From assembly GCF_001619985.1 (NCBI RefSeq), contig NW_017264207.1, positions 191,294-255,293 on the forward strand: DNA of 64,000 nt, written 5' to 3'. How positions within the stretch are numbered: the first letter of the stretch is position 1; each line of letters opens with the position of its first letter. The translations under genes were made by a program, and so were the position numbers. The notes beneath the pieces were generated by a model, which saw nothing but the letters and a program-made list of their open reading frames with translations, ran no database searches and was not told where the DNA came from. This DNA is from Xylona heveae TC161 (taxonomy: Eukaryota; Ascomycota; Xylonomycetes; Xylonales; Xylonaceae). Below, one piece after another: positions 33,534-44,506 of this stretch.

Positions 33534-35473
33534 ATGGTCATTCAGCATGATTCTCGAGCAAGTGGCACCGGCACAGCAGGGTCAGCTACAAGCCACCAAC
33601 CTTCCCTTGCATCAGTGCTTTCGGGACAAGACCCGATTCAGCTGCCGCAAGGAGAGAACCAGACTGGTTTCCAGCTCGAAGAACACCCAATCGACGAATT
33701 TCCTTCCATAAAGGTACTTGCACTATCGCACCTATCGAATGATATAGATCATAATAATCTATAGGTCGCTGTCATTGGAGCAGGAATCACTGGAATCACA
33801 TGCGGCGTGTTCCTGCCAGTCAAGGTCCCCGGGATCGACTTGACCATTTTCGAGAAGAACTCTGATGTGGGAGGAACATGGTTTGAAAACATCTATCCTG
33901 GTGCGTACCATCTACGAATATTCTCCATCAATACCACGATCAACAACTCTGACTTTTTGCTGCAGGCGTGCGATGCGATGTCCCCGCCAATGTCTACCAG
34001 TCCACATTCGAGCCTCGAACGCAGTGGACAGAGGAATTTGCACAGGGACGAGAAATCCGCGATTACTGGCAATCAGTAGCCAAAAAGTACGACGTGTACA
34101 AATACCTGAGCCTCAACACCGAAGTCAAGCAGGCTCAATGGGACGAGACCTCTGCAAAATGGGTCGTCAACTCCACCAATCTGTCCACCGGCGAGACCAG
34201 AACTGAGCAATACGACATCGTCATTACCGCCATCGGCCGCTTCAACGCGTGGAAACTGCCCAACATCCCCGGCATCAGCGACTACAAGGGCCACCTCCGG
34301 CACTCGTCGAACTGGGATCCCAGCTTCGATCCCACCGGCAAGCGCGTCGCCGTAATCGGCAACGGGGCCAGCGGCATCCAAGTCGTGCCCGAGCTGCAGC
34401 GCGTCGTCAGCCGTCTCGACCACTACGCGCGCAGCAAGACCTGGATCTCCGGCACCGTCGGCGCGGCCGGCGAGCGGACACTTGCGCCAAAATACTTCCC
34501 CAAAGAGAAACTCGAGTCCTTCGAGGACCCGAACACGTACTACGACTTTCGCAAACAGCTCGAGAACAAATTCTTCGCGCGGTTCGGCGGCTTCTTCAAA
34601 GGCGCCGACAAGACCGAAAAGTCCCGCGCGGAATTCACACGCATCATGGCCGACCGACTTCAAAAGAAACCACACCTCCTCGAGCACATCCTCCCCGACT
34701 TCTCCCCCAGCTGCCGCCGCCTGACGCCCGGGCCGGGCTACCTCGAAGCCATCGCCGAAGACAACGTCGACTTCATCCGCACGCCCATTGAGCGCTTCAC
34801 CGCCACAGGCATCCGCACTGTCGACGGCACCGAGCGCGACGTCGACGCCATCATCTGCTCCACGGGGGCAAACGTCGACCTCGCGCCCCCCTTTTCCATC
34901 ATCGCCGGCGACACCGATCTCAAGACCGCCTGGAAACCAGACGGCAAGCTCGGGTTCCCCTATACGTATCTCGGCGTCGCGGCGCCGTCTTTTCCCAACC
35001 TCTTCTTCCTGCATGGCCCCAACTCGTCCGGCCCCTCGGGCACCTTTCCCAGCACGGCCGAGGCGCAAATCACGTATCTCGCGAAAGTCCTGCGCAAGGT
35101 CCAGCGCCAGGGCATCCGCACCATCGTGCCCCAGCAGAAAGCCGTCGACGATTTCGTCGAGCTCATTGATGCGTTTTTCCCCCGCACCGTCATGAGCGAG
35201 AACTGCAGTTCCTGGGCAAACGGCGGCCGTCCGGGAGCGAGAATCCATGGGTATTGGCCTGGTAGCGCCCTCCATACAAAATATGCGAAGCAGGATCCCC
35301 GCTGGGAGGATTTCGAATATACGTATCGCTCGCCTTCCGGGAACAGGTTTGCGTATTTTGGAAACGGGTGGACGAAGAAGGAGTTGATAGAGGGCGCGGA
35401 TTTGACGCCGTATCTCCGCAAGCCCGAGGATATTGATCTTAGGTCGTATCATGAGTTGTGGCATGATGTTTAG
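33534..35473 (+). CDS. Baeyer-Villiger/FMO-type flavin monooxygenase
   Basis: NADPH- and FAD-dependent monooxygenase, expected to convert ketones to esters or lactones or to oxygenate heteroatoms. Exons: 33534-33713, 33765-33900, 33966-35473; 607 aa. First Rossmann motif GAGITG (about 65-70) sits right after intron 1, followed by the FEKNSDVGGTWFENIYPG block. The Baeyer-Villiger fingerprint FxGxxxHxxxW is present as YKGHLRHSSNW (about 212) with Tyr for Phe. The second nucleotide motif is GNGASGIQ (about 235). Other marks are CSTGANVDL and LHGPNSSGPSGT. The N-terminal ~60 residues are disordered and typical of fungal homologues. Most of exon 3 is strongly C-ending in codon third positions, unlike its neighbours; the last ~80 codons are not. 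ATG at 33534 is the first in frame. Substrate unknown. Confidence 0.92.
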
Positions 35474-35930
35474 ATGATGTTTTTTTGCTCTTTGTATAGC
35501 TTTATTTCTATTCTATTTTGTTTTTATCTTGTGTGTTTTTTGTTTTCATTTTCATTTTCATTTTGTTTTTCTGCTGTCTTTTTAGAACATAGATTATTTT
35601 CATGAGATCAAGATTTATGCTGGCTGTTTATTTTATTTTATTTTGATTTTTTTTTCCCGCATATATTTTGTCATGATATCAAGACGGAGAGAATGAAATT
35701 GATATAGATATAGGTATTGATATTGATATTATGCGAGCACCGATAGCACAGACGGAGATGTTGTAAAGTATGACATAGTAAGATGTAAATGGAACAACAG
35801 ATGCGTCATAACATATTTTCAATGAAAAGAAAATAAAACAGAGATATGCGATAGTATTCAACAAGTAACATCTTTTAAAGGTCGCCTCAACGCCAAAACC
35901 ATACTCCGTTCAATACCCACCTGAAACTTT
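35474..35930. other. Convergent 3' spacer with simple repeats
   Basis: Between BVMO (+) and RRP4 (-) 3' ends. Very T-rich, with three TTTTCA units at 35543-35560 and GATATT-type repeats near 35698-35730. No gene is seen. Confidence 0.65.
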
Positions 35931-37139
35931 TCATCCAGCAACAGCCAAAGCCATTTCGACAACCTTGCGACCACGATCGCCACCCAGATAATCCGCGCCT
36001 TCGCGACCATCTGCAGCTTCGGCCTCGACTTCTATTTCCAAGCTGGCTTCATACGAGCGCATGACCATTTCCTCATCGACACGGACGCCATTCTCGACCA
36101 GGGCGCGAATACAGCCCGCTAGGCGGGCAATTTCTCTTCTCGTCGCCGGATCAATCTCGTCGTTTTGACTGGAATATATCGAACTGCTCACATTTTCTTC
36201 CAGCCGTGTGATTGACACGCCGTCTGCCCCCTCTGTAGCCACGTGCTTGGAGATCCACACGTAGCCGTTCACGCCCAGCACGACGTCCACTTCGCCGCCG
36301 CCCCGCGCTGTATGCACTGTCCAGACTTGGCGGCGAGACCGCACGACTCCGCCGCCTCCGCCTGTGCCCGAGACGGAGAGGAAGATGCCGTTGCGTAACT
36401 TGCCGTACTTCAGCGAGCGGGTGTGAAGCGATGCGGACCCGTCTTGGAAGATTGATTGGACTTCGGCAACGAGCAGGTCGCCTTCAGAGAAGAATGTCCG
36501 GATTTGCAGCTCGTCGGTGCTAGTGCGTTTGCGCAGGATACCGCCGGGCAAGTTGATTGCGCTGAGAGGGAGAGATGCGAGCAGAGGAGCGGCGACATCG
36601 ACGCGCCATCGTTTCGATTGGACCTGCCGGAGAAAAATATATAGTTAGCAGAGAGTTCTAGGTGGTAGAGTTAAGTGAAGATAGGGTAATTGACATACCT
36701 CGACGATGCGGCCGACGACCAAGTCGCCAATCTCGGGAGTATATCGTGCCCGTAGAGGCCGCACGGAGAGGAGCTTATTGGTCTTTTGCACGGTGCCTGC
36801 AACAGTCGCTGTGATTTCCGTCGTCTCTGGCGCAACAAAAGTGCCGTGGCCTCTGTATTGTGAATGTCGCGTTAGCATCACATCTTTGCGGCAGCAGTAG
36901 CAGACTCGTTGGGGAGGGGGGAGGGTAAAATCTCACCTCATCCATTGCGGGTCGTCCGTGACGACTTCTCCAGGCGTAACAATGCCGTTTCCTGATATTC
37001 TCGCTCGTTTGGACGGTCTGGCGGTGGTGCTGGTCTCCATGTCGACATCGCCGTCGGAGTCGAACTTTTCGTCGTCGTCGGATGCAGCATCATTGTATAT
37101 CGCGGCCGCCGGTACTGGCGGAAGAATCGTAATTGCCAT
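35931..37139 (-). CDS. rrp4: Exosome RNA-binding cap subunit Rrp4
   Basis: Nuclear and cytoplasmic RNA exosome cap protein that threads RNA into the core during 3'-5' processing and decay. Minus-strand exons: 37139-36937, 36852-36699, 36623-35931; 349 aa, near the yeast size. The acidic N-terminus ([15 protein letters not shown], then a KRAR patch) is fungal-type. The N-terminal exosome domain reads [13 protein letters not shown] and [19 protein letters not shown]. The S1 domain covers [20 protein letters not shown] through [20 protein letters not shown]. The KH-like region follows ([12 protein letters not shown] and [17 protein letters not shown]). It diverges from the PLD gene across a 285-bp promoter. 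Family call very secure. Confidence 0.94.
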
Positions 37140-37424
37140 TGCTCAGAAAGACAAGTGTGGTCTACAGGCGGGGATATCTTATAGCTTCTATCGTCGATGA
37201 TGGTGGGAAGTTCTGGTGTTGTTACTTGACGAATTCGCATCTTTTCTCTAATCTTATCGGTCCATCGGCCTCGTTTCCTCCGACGTCAACACGGATGTTG
37301 AACGACTACCCTGCTACCAGTCATACTCCGAGTATTATATTCAACTCTACCAAAACCCCCCATCAATGAGTGTTTGCCCATTGTTCATTAATTGTAATGT
37401 AAATGGGACAGTAAAATATGCATC
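37140..37424. promoter_or_regulatory. Bidirectional promoter, rrp4 / PLD-like gene
   Basis: A 285-bp spacer between divergent start codons. It is moderately AT-rich toward the PLD side. No named element was recognised. Confidence 0.5.
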
Positions 37425-39122
37425 ATGAGCAACTTCCCCCACAATCTCCTCGGCGAGTGGACCGCACAGCTCTCCAACCATGCCGGCAAAACAAAGCAGT
37501 CACACCCGTCCTACTGGGCAGATGATCCATCAGTATTACATACCAGCTGCACAATCAACAACGCACTCCTCGGGACCGGGGAAGCACTTATATCTAGCAT
37601 CTTGCCTTCTATTCTCTCAGCCCAGCATGAAATTCTCATCGTGACATGTTTCTGGGCGCGCTCACCGTCTCAAGCCGCCATCGGGGACGCTCTCAAGCAG
37701 CTCTCCGCGCAAGCTATATCCCGCGGAGCACACAAGATCCGCGTACGAATATGTTTCTCCTCACTATCATTTACTCAGAAACTGTTCCACACGTTTTCTC
37801 GACATGGACAAACATACCCGTCTTCAACGTGGGTCAAGAAATTCGGACTCCCGCATCCAGACGAATTATCTGGCCTTGATCTCGAAATCAAAAGCCTCTT
37901 CTTTCTCCCTTTTAGCGTGATACATCCCAAATATATCATCATTGATCGCAACCAAGCATGGTTGCCGAGCTGCAACGTCAGCTGGGAGTCGTGGTTCGAA
38001 GACTGCGTGGCGTTTCAGGGGAACGCGGTGCGGAAAATGTTGGTCTTTCATCATCACGTTTGGGGCCATGATGTCCATGATGTTCTGGACAATTACTCTT
38101 CTCCGACTTTTTCAGAAAACTCAACCAGCCCTTCAATCGACTTGAACACGTCTTCAGCATTAAACCAAGTCATAAAAGCTCTTCCTGATACACCATACCC
38201 CGACATACCCACACTCATTCTTCCTTCCCCGCACCACATCAATCCGCGCTTCAGATTTCTTCTTCCTTTTCTACGCGCCCCCTCGCCGCCTCCTACCCCG
38301 CTAAACATCTTCACCCTCACGCTCCTCGCCCACGCGCATACAGAAATATACATGCAGACTCCGAACCTGACGTCACCGCCTGTCGTGGATGCCGTTATTG
38401 ATGCACTGTCGCGCGGCGTGGCTGTCACGATTGTGACAAATCGCACAATGATGTTTCTCGAGCAACTGGTCACAGCGGGGACGCTGACGGAGATTTGTAT
38501 CTGGCGGCTAGTCAGGCGGTACAAGGCCTTGCTTAGATCTGCTGGTGTTGGTTCTAGCGTTAGGTCTGGCGTTCGTGCTCGCCTTGGGTCGAAACGTAAA
38601 TCCTCAGTACAACCATCACCAGCTTCCCCGGGTCCTATCCATCCAGAGAACCTTTCTTCTAGCCCAGACGTCGATGTGGAGTCTGGTCTCCGAGCACCAA
38701 CTTCACCAACTCACCCAGATTCATCTCCCCAACAGCGTATTGGTCGTCTACGCATATATTACTACAAGCCCCGTCTCGACTCGGACCGCACCTCCGTATT
38801 TGATTCAAACTCTTCCCAGGTAGATTTACAACCAGGTTTGGGCCCAGGACGTGCATCATCATCATCCCCATCACATCCAGACCAAGAAACACTTCCATCT
38901 CCACCTCCGCATCCAGAACCAGTCAAATCCCACTTGAAACTGCTCATCGTCGATTCTTCCACTGTCCTGCTCGGCAGCGGCAACATGGATCGGGCAAGCT
39001 GGTATACGAGTCAAGAACTGGGCGTTGCATTCTCTTCCGAATCGTTCGCGGGGACGATGTTGCAGAGTATTAGTGACCAGATCATTTCTGCGAAGAGGGG
39101 AGAGGTCTATTTTGCTTCGTAA
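37425..39122 (+). CDS. Phospholipase D-like (double HKD) protein
   Basis: Single exon, 565 aa. Both HxKxxxxD motifs are complete: HPKYIIID (H167, K169, D174), followed by a PSCNVSWESW block, and HLKLLIVD (H503, K505, D510), followed by LLGSGNMDRASW. In this superfamily the two motifs form one active site with a covalent His intermediate, acting on phosphodiesters (phospholipids, cardiolipin or nucleic acid). An extra low-complexity segment rich in Ser and Pro (about 380-500) separates core strands from the second motif. There is no PX, PH or C2 domain and no clear transmembrane segment, so it is not a classical fungal PLD1. Short cardiolipin-synthase/PLD-like enzymes are the nearest architecture. 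The substrate is not predictable. Confidence 0.88.
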   Translation: MSNFPHNLLGEWTAQLSNHAGKTKQSHPSYWADDPSVLHTSCTINNALLGTGEALISSILPSILSAQHEILIVTCFWARSPSQAAIGDALKQLSAQAISRGAHKIRVRICFSSLSFTQKLFHTFSRHGQTYPSSTWVKKFGLPHPDELSGLDLEIKSLFFLPFSVIHPKYIIIDRNQAWLPSCNVSWESWFEDCVAFQGNAVRKMLVFHHHVWGHDVHDVLDNYSSPTFSENSTSPSIDLNTSSALNQVIKALPDTPYPDIPTLILPSPHHINPRFRFLLPFLRAPSPPPTPLNIFTLTLLAHAHTEIYMQTPNLTSPPVVDAVIDALSRGVAVTIVTNRTMMFLEQLVTAGTLTEICIWRLVRRYKALLRSAGVGSSVRSGVRARLGSKRKSSVQPSPASPGPIHPENLSSSPDVDVESGLRAPTSPTHPDSSPQQRIGRLRIYYYKPRLDSDRTSVFDSNSSQVDLQPGLGPGRASSSSPSHPDQETLPSPPPHPEPVKSHLKLLIVDSSTVLLGSGNMDRASWYTSQELGVAFSSESFAGTMLQSISDQIISAKRGEVYFAS

Positions 39123-39916
39123 CACTACTGATACCCCGCTGAGTCCACTGGGGTGTGCGCCCGCAGGGAGTTTTTCGCTTGGTAGATTTTGCCCTTCAGG
39201 ATAGTCGCGAAAAATGAAATAGACAACGCATGCTCACGGCTAGAAAATGCACGTAGTAGGTTGGAATGATAATAAGATGAGGTAACCATAATGTAAATTT
39301 ACAGAGTACACTTTTAGTCAAAGTTTTTAATGATTCAAAAAGGTTCAGATATCTCTCCGGTGCATGGAGATGGATATGCACAAGCAGGGGAGCACATGAA
39401 AAGAAAAGGCACGGGCTAAGAGACGGACCCTTTGCAACAACAGGTGAGAGAAAAAGAAAAAGGAAACTTGTCCGGAAAAATCCCAGTATGTGCTCAATGA
39501 CGATGATGATGACGACGACGACGATGGTGAAATGACAAAAATGACGAATTGGTGAAACATTGATGATGCGGGAAAGAAATGTCGTGCCCAAGCCGCAGAT
39601 AATATTTTGTTAAGGTAAGAGGTACATCCGGGGTTTTTAGAAGAGAGATAGAAGGATGGCGGTGTACTGGTAATATTCCATTCTCCCTGCGCAGTGAGAA
39701 TTTCGGAAATTAATAGAAAAGGTTTTGCGTCCGAAAAGTAATGGTTAATGTGTTTGTAAAAGGTTGAGGAGCATGAAGAAGAGGAAAATGCAAAGATGTG
39801 TGGAGAACCGAAGTATCAAGTCTTGCTGAGGCAAGACTTTCTCCATAAAAAACCTTGGTAAAAAGGAACAAAAAGCGCCGTAAACGTTATGCAACCTGGT
39901 CCAAGCACCGCTGGGC
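39123..39916. other. Convergent 3' spacer, PLD / spt6
   Basis: Almost 800 bp between convergent stop codons. It contains a short GAC/GAT trinucleotide run near 39498-39525. No gene is supported; the minus-strand frames there are low-complexity. Confidence 0.55.
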
Positions 39917-42900
39917 TTAACGTCTCTTGCCATTCTGCATATTCGCAAAGAGCAACTTGAACCCGTTGCACAAGGCGCGCATATCAGGATACTGGTGCTT
40001 CTGGAGCTCAAAAGCCTGCGGCACAATCTTGACGGGCCAGTTGTTGTTGGGCGCGTGCTGGCCGGCCTTGAAGCACAAGTAAAAGTAGCCAGGGTATTTG
40101 GGGTTGATGCAGAACGCATAGTTGGAACGCTTCGGATTGGCTTCGGCGTACGTCGTCAACCAGCGGTCTGCGGATATTGGTTAGCACACGTGTTTTTTTT
40201 TTTTTTTTTTTTTTGCTGCAAAGTTCTGGGGGTCACGAGGGCAAAGATAGCAAGGAAATTAGAACAATGTAACATACCAGTCTCCGATTTGCTGCCGGAT
40301 TGATACTTCTCATGCAGCATCATCTCGTCGACCTTGCGCGCCATAGCCTTGACGTGGTTGACAATCAACTCGTCAAGATCACTGTACGTGTATTTTCCAG
40401 CAACCTTGAGTGTTCTGCCGACAGAAAACTCGTTTTCTTTGTCGAGTTCAAGCACGTCAATGTGTTGGTATACATTGTCGGAAACCTTCCATGTGACTGC
40501 AAGGTGGTCGTATCCCTTAGACGAAGGCCGGATGACAAGGTCACCACGAGCTTGTGAGCCGAGATACTCCTCGGCCTGGGCGGCGTTGAAGGGCCTGAAG
40601 AGAGGATGCTTAATGACACGCTGAGTGCGGCCCGTGATAGTATTCTTCTCTTGCATAGCCTCCTTGTCGCGAGCCTCTTCACGCTCATCCCACTCGTCTC
40701 GCATTCGGTCAATCTGCTTTTGGTACGGCCGCCGAAGCTCCTTTTCGCGAAGAGATAGCTGAGCCGTTAGGGACTTGCGATTCAAGAACATTACCTTCGC
40801 TTGGACTGTTTGGTGAATGGAGTACAGCTGCCGAGCAGAGACGTCAGGTCGGTCAGTGAGCTCAGTCTCGGTGACAAGGCCGTCGATGCCGCAGTCTAAC
40901 TTGGCATCAATGTGGTCTTCTGTGACCCGCTTGATAGACACGGGCACGACCATGCCTTCTACTAGCGAATCCCGAGTTTCGCCGGTGAGCATAGTGAAAA
41001 TTTCGTCAGTGGACAGGAGTGCAAAGTTGCGTCGAAGCTCTTCGTATGGTTGTTGGAGCTCGGCTCGAATAGTTTCAAGAGTAGCTCGTTTCCGTTGAGC
41101 AAAGTTGCGCTCCAGTTGCTCAGCGTACTCCTCAAGAATGAGGTCGTTGACTCTTTCTTGTGCCTCGTCCTTGACCAGCTTGCGGACAATGGCACCTGGT
41201 CCGTTCTCGTCAACCTCAGCTTTGATATCCTCCTCGTCAAGTTCAAGCGCATCAGCAGCCATTTTCCTGCCAAGGTCGTAATCTTCAGGATGGACACGAG
41301 TGTTGTCGAGATAGTCAGACGATGGTTCGGAGCTATCAAACTCAATGTATAAGAAACTAGCGCAGTTGTTCCATACACGAGGACCGACGGCAGGGAGCTT
41401 GCCCTCTTCAGGGTCACCAACGAGTTCGTCTCTCGTTGAAACGACGCCGCCCTAGGCCAATATTAGAAACCTGAAACGGCAAGGTATATGACAGAATAGT
41501 ACTTACATTCAGATTGATCGTCTTGAGTAGTTGTGTAGCCTTTCTTGGTCCAAGACCGCACACATAAGGGAGCAAGTTTGCCGTATACGGATCGCCAACG
41601 GCTTCGTTGACGTCCACACCGCAGAGGTTGACCATGTCTACCATTGCAGTTTCAAGCTGTTTGATAATCTTATCTTGCGAGACCAAATTTTGGCTGGGGT
41701 CAAAGGAAATAGAAATGATATCGCTTCCAAGAGAAGCATATTCCTTCATGGGATTTTGCAGGTATTTGGCGATAGCAACGCAATATCTAGTCAATGGTGC
41801 CATTCCTGGATGTTCGTCATTGGCTCGTTCGCTGTTGTGGTATAGTCGCGCAACCTCATCATTGACCATGACAACTTCCAACCGGTCGCTTTTCTCATTA
41901 CCATCCTCATCCTCGTATTCAGCTCCCCTTAGATCATGTTCGTCTACGAGTAGCTCGAGCTGTTTGAACAGCTTCCGCGTGTCGACAGAATACCCAGACA
42001 CGGCAATGACATCTGGTTTGCGACGTTCCACAAGCTCAATAAAGGCAGAAACGTCGGCACCATCGGGAAGGTTCCTTCCTGAGTCTCCAGTGTTGAGATC
42101 AGAAAATTTGCCATTTTCTAGGACTCGTCCGTCCTCTTCTACCCAGGCCCAGCAAATGGCATCACGGCCACCAGCACCGTTTGAAAGAGCGAGAACTCTC
42201 GGAATGGTTCCGAGAACCATTCCCTTTGGTTTGTAGGGAGCTTGGTCCAGTTTCTTGGAGAATTCCTCACGGCAAGCTCGTGCGACCTGGTTCTCGCATT
42301 CTGTCTTCATGTTCTCCTTGACGCCGCGGATCATGAGCTTGTCAAGCTTCAGCAGCGCCATCTCAAGGACTTCGCGACGAAGCTTGTTCCATGCATCTGC
42401 GACTTCGCTAAAGTTATCTGATTCGAGCTCCCGAAGCAGATTTCGCCTAAACTGGTCATAGTTCTGCAGGCGCACCTTTACATCGACGAGACCTTCGTCC
42501 TCAGCCTTCATCATTCGAAGATAGAGCTCAGGTTGTCGAGCAATGTCGCTGAACTGCTGATTCCGGAGGTACTTGAACTCGTAGTAAGGGTGTTGTTCAT
42601 CAATCTTCTTGAGACCCTTTTCTGTGCGATAGCAATTAACCACACCAGAGGTGTAGTAAGTCTGTCTCATAACCTTGCGCATCCGAGGGCTCATGACAAT
42701 CTCCTCCGCGAACATGGCCTTGGCGGCCCTGAGAGCTAGAGATCCAGTGGTAAATTCGGAGGGGTCGAGGACATCGTCCGAGTCGGCCATGTCATCCGGG
42801 CGAACAGCAGGATCCTCTCGGAAGGTGGGCTGGCCCTCGCGGAGGACATTGCGGGCAAAAGCATCTGCCGAAATGCCAAAGGCGCGGACGAGATTATACG

Positions 42901-44506
42901 CTTTGCCGTTGCGAATGCGCTCGAAAAAGTCCTTTTGCGAGCCCGGTCGCCGATGAGTGCCGTTTGTCTGACTATTGTCGATCGTGGCCAAGTCCTTGAG
43001 ACGTGAGGCATATTGGAAGTGAATGTAATCCTGTACATCCTGCAACTCCTCCATTGTAATCGCTTGCGGAAGCATTTCCTCGAAAATCTCATCGTTCAAT
43101 GATGAAATGCTTTGCAGTCCCTCGTAGGTTTTCTGGAGAGTGTTGCGCTTATCAATGAGAGCTCGGAACTTGAGATCCAAGTCGAAGATGTCCCAGAGAT
43201 CGCTTTGATTAAGGAGCTTCTCTGCATTGACGACGTATTGTGGCGCCGCTTCATTGTTCGGGTCGGGGCTCACGGGTACCTTGACGGCGTGGATCAAGTA
43301 ATCCTTTCTGTGCTGGAAGATGAATGGGACCTCGTACTCGTCTGTGATCATGAATTCGAGCACCTTTGCGACCGCTTTTTGAAAAGGGTCAATGAGAGAG
43401 GAGTCCAGTCGCTTCTTTGGCAGCATCATGTTGGAAATCCAAAGACCCTCCTCACGGAATTGTTCATCGGTGAGAATAACGTGCTTCAAACCCTTTCGAG
43501 CCAATTGGAAACGCTCGGGCTCATCGGCAAAGCGAATTTCATTATCCTCATCGGTCAGCAGCTTGTCGGCCAGCTGCGATGGCTCAAACACGTCCTTAAG
43601 CTCCAGCGGCTGCTCGGGGTCCAGTTCGCGCTCCTCCAACTCCGCCTCTTGATCGAGAGCCCAGTCATACTCTGTTCCGTCACCGAAAGCGAGACGCAAA
43701 TCTTCTAAGGCGCTCTCATCCAAGCCTGTTGCTTGTGCACCTCCAACGCCAGGAATGCCTCTCTTGATAGGCCTGGCCACCTCGAGGTCTTCTTGTTCCT
43801 GGTCGCGCTCTTCGTCGCCGAAATCGTCTTCCTCAATAAAGTCTGCGAACTCGTCCATGACTCCGCCTCGGTCGACGCGCGATGGGCGATGATCTTCATA
43901 CTCGTGAGGCGCATCCTCATCCTCGTCTTCGGAGAAAATGTCGTCTACGCCCCGTTGTGTTTCTCGGCCGCGCTCGGCTTTGTGTCCGCGTTTGAGTCGC
44001 TTTAATTTTGGCTATTATCAAATGAGCAATCATCGCACAGCATAATCAGAAGGCTTCAAGCTGTCTCATACCGCAGTAGAAATTCGTCTCTCAAGCTCCG
44101 GATTTGCTTCCCCAATGAGATCCAAATCTTCCTCGTCGAGAGCAGCCTCTTCTTCCTCTCGCTCCGCCCTTCTGCGCTTCTTTCGCTCACGGCGCCTGCG
44201 CTCGCGTTCTTCCTCCTCCTCTGGCTCTTCGTCTTCATCGACAATGAATCCTTCACGGACCTGCGCAAAAAAAGAATCACATCAGCAATTGCGCCATGTT
44301 ACCATCATGAACGGAATATCATAGCTTACAGCAGCCGCTGCTTCTTCATCCTCATCGTCCTCCTCCTCGCTGGAATCATCCACGTTCCTATCTCCTCCTT
44401 TGCGGCCTTCTCTCTCCCTCGCTTCTCCAGTCTCCTCGTCATATGATTCTTCATCCTCCTCATCGCCGAGCTCAGCTTCGCCGTGGATAAGATCCCGAGT
44501 GCTCAT
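39917..44506 (-). CDS. spt6: Transcription elongation factor and histone chaperone Spt6
   Basis: Nuclear elongation factor that binds RNA polymerase II and histones. Minus-strand exons: 44506-44330, 44260-44072, 44011-41507, 41451-40278, 40167-39917; 1431 aa, typical for Spt6. The acidic N-terminus (about 1-170) is followed by the helix-turn-helix/core region, a YqgF-like domain ([20 protein letters not shown] through [11 protein letters not shown]), a helix-hairpin-helix ([20 protein letters not shown]), a death-like domain, S1 ([13 protein letters not shown] through [10 protein letters not shown]) and tandem SH2 ([27 protein letters not shown] and the end [12 protein letters not shown]). 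The ATG at 44506 was chosen over an in-frame ATG 12 codons upstream because [13 protein letters not shown] fits the family. The last intron carries an A22 tract. Family call very secure. Confidence 0.96.
40193..40214. repeat. Homopolymer T22 (A22 on the spt6 strand)
   Basis: Twenty-two uninterrupted T on the plus strand, inside the last spt6 intron (40168-40277), about 26 nt before the splice acceptor in transcript direction. This is purine where a pyrimidine tract would be normal. Confidence 0.9.

Noticed and set aside
34073-35464. 463-codon open frame antisense to the BVMO exon
   Set aside because: It is explained by the C-ending codon bias of the sense strand. Its composition is Gly/Ala/Val/Asp/Glu-rich with no recognisable domain.
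22333-35473. Classical secondary-metabolite cluster
   Set aside because: No PKS, NRPS, terpene synthase, prenyltransferase or pathway regulator is present. The genes are all tailoring or transport types, so a backbone cluster cannot be claimed.
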